Assembly: GCA_046728035.1 (NCBI GenBank)
Contig: JBKPDT010000075.1
Location: 1-13,681, forward strand
From: DASRWT01 sp046728035
GTDB taxonomy: Bacteria > Methylomirabilota > Methylomirabilia > Rokubacteriales > CSP1-6
Direction: 5' to 3'
DNA length: 13,681 nucleotides
Within the stretch, counting starts at the first letter, position 1. Each line of letters begins with the position of its first letter. The notes beneath the pieces were generated by a model. The model did no database searches. It had not been told where the DNA came from and saw only the letters and a list, made by a program, of their open reading frames with translations. Positions 1-7,300 of the stretch are shown in pieces. Position numbers and translations under genes: made by a program.

Positions 1-441
1 GAGTGGTTCGTGCAGCAGCACTACCTCGAGTCGATCAAGGACGACCAGGACCTGGACCCCCAGTTCAAGAGCCTGCTGAAGCACCACTGGATGGAAGAGG
101 CCCAGCACACCAAGCTCGACACGCTGATGGTCGAGGAGCTGGCCGCGGCGACCGCGCCCGAGGACATCCGGAAGGCCGTGGACGAATACCTCGAGATCGG
201 GGCCTTCATCGACGCCGGGATCCAGCAGCAGGCCCAGCTCGACCTCGACAGCCTCGAGCGGGCGACGGGGCGCCGCCTGAGCGCCGAGGAACGCGAGCGG
301 TTCAGCGAGGCCCAGCTGAAGGCGCTCCGCTGGACCTTCCTCGGTTCAGGGATCACGCACCCGAACTTCCTGGCCACGGTGGGCAAGCTGGGCCCCGGCT
401 TGCGAAAGAAGCTGGAGGCTGTGGCCCCTGCGTTCAGTTAG
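1..441 (+). CDS. Ferritin-like diiron protein, C-terminal part (5' end outside window)
   Basis: The reading frame is open from the first base, so the gene starts upstream of the window; 146 residues are visible. They are mostly alpha-helical and hydrophilic. The stretch HHWMEEAQHTKLD (visible residues 28-40) holds an ExxH motif (E33, H36), which in ferritin-like and related diiron oxygenase proteins supplies metal ligands from one helix of a four-helix bundle. E10 in the preceding helix and acidic residues of a later helix (around DEYLEIGAF) could complete the site. No signal peptide or membrane segment can be judged because the N-terminus is missing. The gene ends in TAG at 439-441 and is followed by a strong hairpin. 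The exact subfamily (AurF-like oxygenase, generic ferritin-like protein) cannot be decided from this half; the diiron assignment rests on the ExxH motif and the helical pattern. Confidence 0.6.
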   Translation, partial: EWFVQQHYLESIKDDQDLDPQFKSLLKHHWMEEAQHTKLDTLMVEELAAATAPEDIRKAVDEYLEIGAFIDAGIQQQAQLDLDSLERATGRRLSAEERERFSEAQLKALRWTFLGSGITHPNFLATVGKLGPGLRKKLEAVAPAFS

Positions 442-452
442 CAGGCCACCTC

Positions 453-483
453 GGCCCGTACATCCAGCCTGGATGTGCGGGCC
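453..483 (+). terminator. Hairpin after the ferritin-like gene
   Basis: GGCCCGTACATCC at 453-465 pairs with GGATGTGCGGGCC at 471-483 over 13 positions, with one G-U wobble and a 5-nt loop (AGCCT). It begins 11 nt after the stop codon of the upstream gene. No T-run follows, so it is not a canonical intrinsic terminator. It could stop or stabilise the 3' end of the upstream transcript. The fold is seen; the role is inferred. Confidence 0.45.
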
Positions 484-568
484 GGCGTCCATTTGGTGGC
501 GCGCCGCTGGCTCGATCAGATCGCGGGCCAGCGGCACGAGACTCTCGGCCGGTGGAAGGACTCACGGG

Positions 569-1312
569 GTGAGTGTCTTCAGGGCGAATACAGTCATCCG
601 CGCCGCCTCGGCGCTGGTCCTCGTCGGCCTCGTAGCCCTCGCGCCGTCTGCACGCGCAGGCCTCGAGAGCGTGCCGGAAGGGACCTGGGCGGTGGCGCAG
701 GCCACGCTGAACGGTGAGTACCGCGCGGACAGCAAGGTGCTCAACTGCACGTGGACGTTCCGGGGAGATGAGCTGGTCGTGCAACAGGCCGGCGGCGCCC
801 GCCTGCGCTGGGCGCTGACCTTCGATCCGGCCGCCGAGCCACCGGCGTTCCGCGCCATGCCGCTCGACGCGCCCGGCGAGCGCCCAGTCTGGATGATCCT
901 GTCGCGGCGGCACGACGAGCTCCGGCTGGCCTTCTACGACGGGCTCGACCGGCGGCCCGAAGACTTCGGGCCCCGGCGCAAGCTGGTGGTCCTCACCCTG
1001 GTGCCGGCCCCGGCGCCGATGCCCGTCGCGGATCGCTGCGAGATCCTCCGGGCGGCCGGCGCCGACCGCCTGCTCGGCGGCCCGACGCGCCTGCGGCAGG
1101 AGCCACCGCGCGCCTCGCGACCCGGCGTGAGCTGCGCGCTGGAGCGCGACGACGGCTCCGGCACGGTCTCGCTCACGCTCGTCGCCCCCCTGCCGGAATC
1201 GCCTACGTCGACGCCGCCCGTCGCGAGACGGAGGCCGGTCGCCGCGTGCAGGTCGAGGACGAGCCGACGCTCGGCCTCGGCGCCTTCTCGGGCCTTCGCG
1301 GCTGGACGGTGA
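569..1312 (+). CDS. Secreted TIGR03067/DUF3558-like protein, frameshifted near its C-terminus
   Basis: The GTG at 569 is chosen because GGAAGGA (554-560) sits 8 nt upstream and because it puts a signal peptide at the very N-terminus: RAN..R, then a hydrophobic stretch and an SARA cleavage site after residue 30. Residues about 35-150 follow the TIGR03067 pattern (EGTWAVAQATLNGEY, then FRGDELVV, then a late RRPEDFG), a lipocalin-like beta domain of unknown role. After a Pro-rich linker, residues from about 155 (DRCEILRAAGADRLLGG ... GVSCALERDDGSG) resemble the front of a DUF3558-type domain, with two Cys that could pair. The true reading breaks near 1185-1190, a run of six C; after that this frame gives only an Arg/Ser-rich tail to a chance stop at 1310-1312. 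The real C-terminus continues in the next frame to 1422. Likely exported to the periplasm or surface; function unknown. Confidence 0.6.
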   Translation: MSVFRANTVIRAASALVLVGLVALAPSARAGLESVPEGTWAVAQATLNGEYRADSKVLNCTWTFRGDELVVQQAGGARLRWALTFDPAAEPPAFRAMPLDAPGERPVWMILSRRHDELRLAFYDGLDRRPEDFGPRRKLVVLTLVPAPAPMPVADRCEILRAAGADRLLGGPTRLRQEPPRASRPGVSCALERDDGSGTVSLTLVAPLPESPTSTPPVARRRPVAACRSRTSRRSASAPSRAFAAGR

Positions 1313-1422
1313 TCACCGTCGCGCTCAAGGGTGGCACCGCGATGCTGCTGCGGTTCGAGGCCCCGACGGTGGCGCGCCCCGAGCTCCGGCGGTTCTCCGA
1401 GCGTATCCGCGACCGGCTATGA
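1191..1422 (+). pseudogene. Displaced C-terminal part of the TIGR03067/DUF3558-like gene
   Basis: In the frame beginning at 1198 the sequence reads IAYVDAARRETEAGRRVQVE..., then LGLGAFSGLRGWTVITVAL and ending in FSERIRDRL before TGA at 1420-1422. The pattern of a flexible polar start, a glycine-rich turn, a valine-rich strand and a final amphipathic helix fits the end of a DUF3558-like domain, so it is the lost tail of the upstream gene. Restoring one C to the C-run at 1185-1190 joins the two parts as ...LTLVAPPAGIAYVDAAR..., a smooth reading. The break is therefore either a real one-base deletion or an assembly/sequencing error in a homopolymer. The whole gene would run 569-1422, about 284 residues. 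Confidence 0.55.
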
Positions 1423-1455
1423 GCCCGCGCTCAAGGGCGGTGGAGACGCCCCCCT

Positions 1456-1590
1456 TCACTCGCCCTTGCTGCGTCGATCGTAGGAGATGGCATAGGCGGC
1501 CGATCGGGCCAGCAGGATCGGATCGGCCGAGAGCGATGCCGTCCGTCCGGTTGGTGGGGTCGAAGATCAGGCGCCGCTCGTCGGCCGCGC
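1456..1590 (-). pseudogene. Catalase-related peroxidase, 3'-end fragment
   Basis: These 135 bases are a near copy of the last 137 bases of the intact catalase gene at 8902-9038. In the minus direction the sequence reads ADERRLIFDPTNRTDGI, then, after a 2-base deletion (GAGAGCGATG on the plus strand against GAGAGATCGATC), PILLARSAAYAISYDRR and SKGE before the stop at 1456-1458. It keeps the catalase R-x3-Y proximal-heme motif (RSAAY) but has no upstream catalase domain, because it is joined to a DUF899 fragment. It cannot make a working enzyme. The high identity points to a recent duplication, or recombination between related strains, rather than ancient paralogy. Confidence 0.8.
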
Positions 1591-1916
1591 GTACGACACA
1601 TCGTGGTTCTGCAGATGCACGAGCAGACCCTCGACGTGGTCGACCTCGAGAGAGCACCCGACACACTGTCCAACCTGGCCGGGTCCCATCATGAAGTGCT
1701 TGACGAAGAGCTGGCTACGTCCGTCGAAGAGGTCGGCCAGCGTCACGGAGCCCTGCGGCCGTCAAAAACGTACTCCTTCTCGACCCGCACCCACGGCAAT
1801 GCCCGGCGCTCGGCGGCCAGCCGGTCGCGAAGCCGCGTGAGCTCCTTCTCCTTCGCCATGAGCGCCTTGCGGGCCTCGATCCACTCCTCGCGTGAGACGA
1901 TAGTCTGGTTATTCAT
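1591..1916 (-). pseudogene. DUF899 (thioredoxin-like) gene, truncated and frameshifted
   Basis: From the ATG at 1914-1916 the minus strand reads MNNQTIVSREEWIEARKALM and on through an ERRALPWVRVEKEYVFDG segment, the typical N-terminus of DUF899 proteins, a thioredoxin-fold family. A Shine-Dalgarno GGAGG (plus-strand 1927-1931) lies 10 nt upstream. The frame hits a stop at 1743-1745 after 57 codons. One base further on, the family sequence resumes: VTLADLFDGRSQLFVKHFM, CVGCSLEVDHVEGLLVHLQ, NHDVSY. Adding one C near 1755-1760 restores VFDGPQGSVTLADLF. The sequence then stops being DUF899 at about 1590, where the catalase fragment begins, so the C-terminal half is deleted. Both the frameshift and the truncation make it a pseudogene. 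The CVGC motif, the likely redox pair, survives in the remnant. Confidence 0.75.
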
Positions 1917-1952
1917 GTCGTACGTACCTCCAGTATGGTTTGCTCTCCCTAC

Positions 1953-2004
1953 AGGCCGACACGACCACCAGCTTGCGCACGCGGTCCGGATGCTTGATGG
2001 CGCA
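1953..2004 (-). pseudogene. Possible alpha/beta-hydrolase scrap
   Basis: On the minus strand these bases read AIKHPDRVRKLVVVSA, which matches the segment just after the nucleophile elbow in many alpha/beta hydrolases (typically A-I/x-HP-x-RVRKLVLVS). There is no recognisable hydrolase sequence before or after in the same frame. It lies directly upstream of the DUF899 remnant, so it may be part of the same decayed block. It is only about 17 codons long, hence the low confidence. Confidence 0.35.
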
Positions 2005-2108
2005 CGGCGCCGGTCACCTTCGTGCTACCGTCGTCGCGGTGAGAGCCTGCGAACGGACGGTGCCGATGCGCCCATCAGTCCGCCGGTAGCGACGCGGGCG
2101 CCGTCCTC

Positions 2109-2978
2109 TTGCTCTCCTCCCCGCATCTCCTCGCCCTGACCAGCGCGTTCTGCTCCGCGGTCGCCACCCTGCTAATCCAGCACGGGTTGCTGCGCTCGAA
2201 CTTCTACGCCGCCTTCTGGATCAACGTCGCCGTCGGGGTGGTCGGCTTGTGGTCGCTCGTCCTACTCGCCGTGCCGCACGCGGAGTACGACTGGAGCGCG
2301 GTGCTCTACTTCGTCTTTTCCGGCGTGGTGGGCACGACCGCCGGTCGCCTCTTCCGAGTCATCGCCATCGACAAGGTCGGCGCGCCCGTCGCCGCCTCCA
2401 TCCTCAACTTCACCCCGCTCTTCGCGACCGCCTTCGCCATCGTGCTGCTGGGCGAGCGCGTGACGCTCCCGATCCTCGCGGGCACGTTGGTCATAATCGC
2501 AGGCACCATCCTGCTCTCCCGGAGCGGCCGGTACGTCGGGTTCCCGCCGCGGCATCTCATCTACCCGCTGCTCGCCGCGACCTGTTTCGGGGTGGTGCAG
2601 ATCGCCCGGAAGCTCGGGCTGGCTCAGACGGGGCCGATCTTCGGCGCGGCCATCAACACCACCGCGGCCATGGTCGCGGCCACGGCCTTCGTGGTCGCCA
2701 CCGGCAACTGGCGGGCCCTCCGGTGCGAGCGCGCGAGCCTCCTCTACCTGATCGGGGGCGGGCTCGCGGAGAACACGGGGGTCCTGCTCCTCATCGTCGC
2801 GCTCGGCTACGGCGACGTGAGCGTGGTGACGCCGCTCATCGGGACATCGCCGCTCTTCGTGCTGCTGCTGGCGTTCTTCTTCCCGAGCGGCCGGCGACAG
2901 CTCGGCTGGCGCGTGGTGGGAGGGGCCGTGCTCGTCGTCCTCGGGGTGTTCCTGCTCACGGGGACGAGGCGGCTGTAA
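2109..2978 (+). CDS. EamA/DMT-family permease
   Basis: This is a 289-residue, very hydrophobic protein with about ten membrane segments in two similar halves (roughly residues 1-140 and 148-286), the layout and length of EamA/drug-metabolite transporters. The first half ends with VAASILNFTPLFATAFAIVL and LGERVTLPILAGTLVIIAG; the second with SVVTPLIGTSPLFVLLLAFF and a WRVVGGAVLVVLGVFLL helix. The repeated 'P.....a.....lgE/GW....G..li..G' pattern is the family signature. Such proteins export or import small metabolites across the inner membrane; the substrate cannot be told. The TTG at 2109 is the only normal start after the in-frame stop at 2040-2042, and no clear Shine-Dalgarno precedes it, so initiation is probably weak. 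The gene converges on the LLM oxidoreductase with 25 bases between stops. Confidence 0.85.
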   Translation: MLSSPHLLALTSAFCSAVATLLIQHGLLRSNFYAAFWINVAVGVVGLWSLVLLAVPHAEYDWSAVLYFVFSGVVGTTAGRLFRVIAIDKVGAPVAASILNFTPLFATAFAIVLLGERVTLPILAGTLVIIAGTILLSRSGRYVGFPPRHLIYPLLAATCFGVVQIARKLGLAQTGPIFGAAINTTAAMVAATAFVVATGNWRALRCERASLLYLIGGGLAENTGVLLLIVALGYGDVSVVTPLIGTSPLFVLLLAFFFPSGRRQLGWRVVGGAVLVVLGVFLLTGTRRL

Positions 2979-2995
2979 GCACCGCGGCAGCTTCG

Positions 2996-3012
2996 CTCGG
3001 CGCCTAGCCGAG
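2996..3012. terminator. Small hairpin between convergent genes
   Basis: CTCGGC (2996-3001) and GCCGAG (3007-3012) form a 6-bp perfect stem with a 5-nt loop that contains the stop codon of the minus-strand gene. It lies in the only space between two convergent genes and could serve both directions, but there is no T-run and the stem is short. Chance in GC-rich DNA is possible. Confidence 0.25.
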
Positions 3013-4029
3013 GCGCGGCAGCACCTGCTCGCCCAGCGCGCGGATCAGCCGCGTGCGCTCGGCCACGAAGCCCGTGACGAGCAGGCCGCCGATGCCCGCC
3101 TCCACGACGCCGCGCAGCCGCTCCGCGCAGGCGGCCGCGGGCCCCACGGCGGCGAATCGCTCCGCGAGATAGGCGCGGAGCGCCGGCTCCGCGTCCAGCA
3201 GGCGCGCATTCGGGCTCGCCCCCAGCGCCTCGTGCGCCGCCGGCTGATAGCCTTGCTGCACGCGGCGGATGGCGTCGGCCAGCGCGCCGGGTACGTGCTT
3301 GCCCTCCAGCGTGAAGCGGAAGACGTGATGCGCATTCGACGCCAGCTCCATGCGGATCTCCTCGATCCCGGCGGCCACGTCGTCCGTGACGTTGGCGCGC
3401 ACCATGGTCCAGAGGTCGATGGCGGCGGGATCGCGCCCCGCCCGCCGCGCGCCCGTGTGGACGTGGGCCACCGCGTCGCGCACCAGCGTCGGCTCCAGGC
3501 CCACGTTCACGATCACGCCGTCGGCGATCTCCCCCGCCAGCTCGAGCGTGCGCGGGCCTTCCGCCGAGAGATAGATAGGCACTGCGCGCGGCGCCCACGT
3601 GAGCCGCGCCGTCCGCCCACACCACTCCGCCGAGCCCGTGGCCTGGAGCGCGCGCACCGCGCTCACATACGCCCGCAGATCCGCGAGCGTGGCGGGCCGC
3701 TCGGCGAGATTCAGGATGGCGCTGTCCCCCGAGCCGAGCCCGAAGACGGCGCGGCCGGGCGCGATCTCGTCGATGGTGGCAATGGCGGACGCGGCCACCG
3801 CGGGATGCCGCGTGATCGGGTTGGTGACCGACGGTCCGATCAGTACGCGCCGCGTCGCCTGGGCGCAGAGGGCCATCGTGGCGTAAAGCTCGCGGAACAC
3901 CGACTGGCTGTCGGCCACGCCCACGAAGGCGAAGCCCACGTCCTCGGCGAGGCGCGCGTCCGCCACCGCCGAGACGACCGAGCGGGGCAGGCAGAGCAGG
4001 CCCAGCCGCGCCCCGCTCGTCCGCGTCAC
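3004..4029 (-). CDS. LLM-class flavin-dependent oxidoreductase
   Basis: A 341-residue protein, the usual length for the bacterial luciferase-like/F420 family (PF00296, TIM-barrel). Visible family features are the N-terminal ARLGLLCLPRSVVSAVADAR, LAEDVGFAFVGVADS, VLIGPSVTNPITRHPAVAAS (the barrel strand with conserved TNP.TRHP), IDEIAPGRAVFGLGSGDSA and IPIYLSAEGPRTLELAGE-type segments (here VPIYLSAEGPRTLELAGE), then DGVIVNVG. This set is closest to the methylenetetrahydromethanopterin-reductase-like, F420- or FMN-dependent branch. The substrate is unknown. No signal peptide or membrane segment; cytoplasmic. The start is a GTG at 4027-4029; the upstream Shine-Dalgarno is weak, and the start lies 13 bases past the stop of the DUF1059 gene, so translation is probably coupled to it within one transcript. 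Confidence 0.85.
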   Translation of the reverse strand: MTRTSGARLGLLCLPRSVVSAVADARLAEDVGFAFVGVADSQSVFRELYATMALCAQATRRVLIGPSVTNPITRHPAVAASAIATIDEIAPGRAVFGLGSGDSAILNLAERPATLADLRAYVSAVRALQATGSAEWCGRTARLTWAPRAVPIYLSAEGPRTLELAGEIADGVIVNVGLEPTLVRDAVAHVHTGARRAGRDPAAIDLWTMVRANVTDDVAAGIEEIRMELASNAHHVFRFTLEGKHVPGALADAIRRVQQGYQPAAHEALGASPNARLLDAEPALRAYLAERFAAVGPAAACAERLRGVVEAGIGGLLVTGFVAERTRLIRALGEQVLPRLG

Positions 4030-4042
4030 ACGCTCGTCGGGG

Positions 4043-4234
4043 TCACGAGGGGAGCGCTACTTTGTCCTTGATGGCCGCCTTGACTTTGGCCTCCATCTCC
4101 GGCGGGATGGCCGTGAGCTTGTGCGCGGTCTTGGCGTGCTCCGCCCCCTTGGCCATCACCTCGGCCTCGTTCTTCCCTTCCAGCACCGTGTTGCAGCCCG
4201 GCATCAGATCGCCACACCGAAGGATCTTCGACAT
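4043..4234 (-). CDS. DUF1059 small protein
   Basis: The 63-residue product begins MSKILRCGDLMPGCNTVLEG and continues with an EAEVMAKGAEHAKTAH segment. This is the DUF1059 signature: CGD..PGC near the N-terminus, then a helix ending in a conserved EHA...H. The two Cys (C7, C14 region) and His residues could bind a metal, but the family has no settled function. The ATG at 4232-4234 is fixed by an ideal Shine-Dalgarno AGGAGG (plus-strand CCTCCT at 4241-4246), 6 nt upstream. A longer in-frame reading exists upstream but lacks such a site and the family does not need it. It is the first gene of a pair with the LLM oxidoreductase and diverges from the 1291-residue gene. Confidence 0.85.
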   Translation of the reverse strand: MSKILRCGDLMPGCNTVLEGKNEAEVMAKGAEHAKTAHKLTAIPPEMEAKVKAAIKDKVALPS

Positions 4235-4276
4235 GGAAGGCCTCCTCTCGCCGCATGAGGGCGACGGTTGATTCCG

Positions 4277-4305
4277 AGTCTGCGCACGGAGAGGCGCGCG
4301 GTCAA
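4277..4305 (-). promoter_or_regulatory. Candidate promoter for the DUF1059-LLM pair
   Basis: Reading the minus strand: TTGACC (plus-strand 4300-4305), a 17-bp spacer, then CAGACT (4277-4282). The -35 matches the sigma70 consensus in 5 of 6 positions, the -10 in 3 of 6. Transcription would begin near 4270, giving a leader of about 35 nt that contains the AGGAGG site. The -35 element overlaps the direct-repeat region described separately. Confidence 0.4.
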
Positions 4306-4320
4306 GCCCCAGGCGCGCGG
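4292..4320. repeat. 10-bp direct repeat in the divergent spacer
   Basis: AGGCGCGCGG occurs at 4292-4301 and again at 4311-4320, a 19-bp period, close to two DNA turns. The first copy overlaps the -35 of the minus-strand promoter; the second sits where the -35 of the plus-strand gene would lie. This layout could be a shared operator, but the motif is pure G/C apart from one base, so chance is a real alternative. Confidence 0.3.
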
Positions 4321-4336
4321 CTCCCACCAATGACGC

Positions 4337-4342
4337 TATAAT
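4337..4342 (+). promoter_or_regulatory. Consensus -10 element (TATAAT) immediately before the 1291-residue gene
   Basis: TATAAT stands out in a region that is otherwise almost all G/C. Eight bases separate it from the ATG at 4351. Sigma70-type transcription normally begins 6-8 bases after the -10, so the transcript would begin at or within one or two bases of the start codon: a leaderless mRNA. The absence of any Shine-Dalgarno before that ATG agrees. No good -35 is present at the 17-bp position (CGCGCG), so an activator at the nearby direct repeat may be needed. Confidence 0.5.
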
Positions 4343-4350
4343 CTGCCGGC

Positions 4351-7300
4351 ATGCCCGGGGTCAACCTCGATCAGCCGCTGCTCGGCGCCGGGGCTTCCGC
4401 CAAGAATGATTGGGCGGGCGCCTCCGCGGCGACGGCGCTGACCTTCACCGGCCAGGCCCAGTTCAAGCGCGGCGTCAACGTCGTCATCGGATTGAGCGCG
4501 CTGGCCACCGCGGACGCCGGCCTGGCCAGGTTCGTCGCGGCCACCGTGCGCGGCAACGCCTTCGCCGAGGCGCAGGCGAGCCTTCAGCTCCAGCTCCCAC
4601 TGAATCTCTTCGATCGCTTCGGCCTCGCCGTCGGCGCGCAGGCCAAGGCGCAGGCCGCGGCGGGGATCGAGGCCGGCCTCGGGCTCAAGATCGGCGACTT
4701 CATCCAGCTCGTGCGGGAGAACCCGGAGGCGCTCGGGCTCCCGCTGGAGCTGATCCTCCTCCTCCTGGAGGAGGTCGACATCAGCGGCATCGTCGAAGTA
4801 CACGTCGCCGCGGCGGCAATGGCCTATGCCTCGATCACCATCGCGGGCAACGTCATCGATCAGCCGGGCCGACCCGCCGGCTTCTACTACACCGTGGACG
4901 CGGGCCTGGGCCTGGCCGCCGGCGTCGGCTTCAGCGCCCGCGCCGGCGCGGGCTTCCGCGACTTCCGCCACTTCTACGGCCGCGCGGTTGACCGCACCGT
5001 GGATATGACGCTGGCCAACGTGGCCGCTCTCCTGCCACCGGGCCAGCCGGCGGCGGCCGCCATCCTGGACGCGCTCGGCCCGGTGGCCAAGACGGCCTTC
5101 CGCACCGCCTACGAGATCGGCCAGTACATCGCGGTCAACAAGCCGGGTACCTCCGAGGCGGACGCGCTCACCCTCGCCAACCACTGCGTGGGCATGGTGC
5201 TGGAGGAGGCGCAGCGCTTCCTCTTCCATCGCCTGCTCCAGACCGGCCTCGCGGACGTCGAGCGCTTCGTCACCCGCGACGTCCCCTCGCTGGGGGCCGG
5301 CGTCTGGGACGGCCTCAAGCTCAAGCGCGAGGCGCTGGCCGCCGCGCTCTACGCCATGCCCGCCGAGCCCTTCGAGCCGAGCACGGCCAACATCGACTAC
5401 TGGCGCGGGCTCTTCGCGAAGGGCACGGATCTCGTCGGCGCGCTGCCCGGCCCGCTTGGTGAGAAGCTCACGCGCGGCTTTGCGCTGGCCTTCGCCGCCG
5501 CCGAGCTGCTGCTCGAGGCGGTGCGGAGCCGCGTCAATCAGCCGCAGGCCTACGTCATCGTCGTCGGCCTCGGACGGATCAATGCCGAGCAGGCCTTCGG
5601 CGGGCCGCTGCCGCGCCAGCCGGCGGACCCAATCAAGCGGCTCATCAACACCATGCTCGGGAAGACGCCGGCGACCCGCAACCTCGATTACGCGGACCTG
5701 ATTCAGTTCCTGGCGAGCGAGGCGGTCCTCGACTCGCTGCGCGCGGCCTTCCCGCAGATCGCGCAGTACGTGGCCATCTTCCAGACGCCGCTGGCCGCCG
5801 CCACCGCGAACGAGGTGCTGCGCGCCTTCCTCCAGAACCGCCAGGCGTTCCTCCCCGACGCGAATGGGCACATCAACCCCCAGCGCACGCTCCAGGTGCT
5901 GCTGGAGGCGATCGACGGCTTCGTCACCCGTGAGGTCAACGCCCAGCTCCTCCAGCTGATCGACCGGGAGATCACCGACCCGAACGTGCGCCTCTACTTC
6001 ATCGAGGTGCTGCTGGGCGCGCTCAACTTCACCAAGGACGTCGCCTTCCGCACCGTGCTCGACTGGCAGAAGCCCGGCCTCGACAAGGACGCCTTCACCG
6101 AGGCCCTGGCCAGCGTCATGACCATGATGCTCGGCCGGAGCCTCGTCATCACCGGCGACATCTTCATGGCGGCCGTGCTCGAGCACATGCAGACGGCCTT
6201 CGGCCACGCCGCCAACCGCCTCGACCGGAGCCCGAGCCCCTTCCAGCGCATCGGGATCGCGCCGAGCCCGGAGCTGAAAGACCTCTTCGCGACCACGCTC
6301 CGCATCGGCGGCGAGGTCTTCGCACCGCTCCCCGAGGACACGCGGACGCGCCTCCGCCACATCCTCTACCAGGTCATGGAGCCCCTGCCCGCCGTCGGCC
6401 AGCGCGCCTTCGCGGACGAGCTGCGGGATCAGTTCTTCATCCCCAACCAGGACCACCTCGACGAGCTGACGGACGAGCTCCTCGACATCTCGCGCCGGCG
6501 CTTCGGCCTCTTCGCGGAAAAGGTGCTGGGCGCGGCAGCCGATCTCGTCCTCGACGTGATCCAGGAGTTCATCGAGGACGCCCTCGCGACGATCCTCAAG
6601 TGGGAGAAGGACCTCGAGAAGGCCCTGGCCGAGCTCGCCCAGGACATCGCCGACCTCGTGAAGGAGATTGCCCGGCTCATCGGCGAGGTCGAGGCGGCGT
6701 TCCGCGACGCCGCCGACCGGCTCGATCACCTTCTCGAGACCCTCGCGAGCTCCACCCTGCGGGCCCAGCTCCGCAGCAACATCGCCCGCGAGATCACCTC
6801 GCGGGCCAGGTCCGAGCTGCGCCGCAACGATCTCTACAAGAACCTGCCGCTCAAGGAGCTCAAGGACTTCGCCGAGGATCTCCTGGCGGACGCCGTGCGC
6901 GACATTGTCGGCAGCCCCCTCCTCGACCCCGTGTTCGACGCCATCGGCGCCGTGGCCGGCGTGCTCGACGACGTGCTCGACGACGTCCGCGGCCTCGACC
7001 CCACGCACCCCCTCGGGCCGCAGATCCTCGATCTTCTCCTCGACCGCATCGAGGACGCCGTGCGGGATCACTTCGGCTCCGGCAAGCCCCACGTGGACGT
7101 GGCTTTCACCATCAACTACGAGTTCTTCGGCGAGCACAGCGTCACCATCCGGCTCGGCCGCATCGACGTGCCGCTCTCCACCTTCCTCGGGCTCATCCGC
7201 GACGCCGTCGACGCGCTCGACTTCTACGAGACGGCGCTCACCCAGGCGGCCACGGCGCTCCGCGACGCCTTCGAGCAGCAGTTCGGGCTCGAGGCCAAGC

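Noticed and set aside
442..568. A further small gene between the ferritin-like and secreted-protein genes
   Set aside because: Short frames on both strands lack a ribosome-binding site and any family pattern; the hairpin and the next gene's Shine-Dalgarno account for the space.
1456..1590. Insertion-sequence end or mobile repeat
   Set aside because: The two copies are explained by the 3' end of a catalase gene; there are no terminal inverted repeats, transposase or target duplications.
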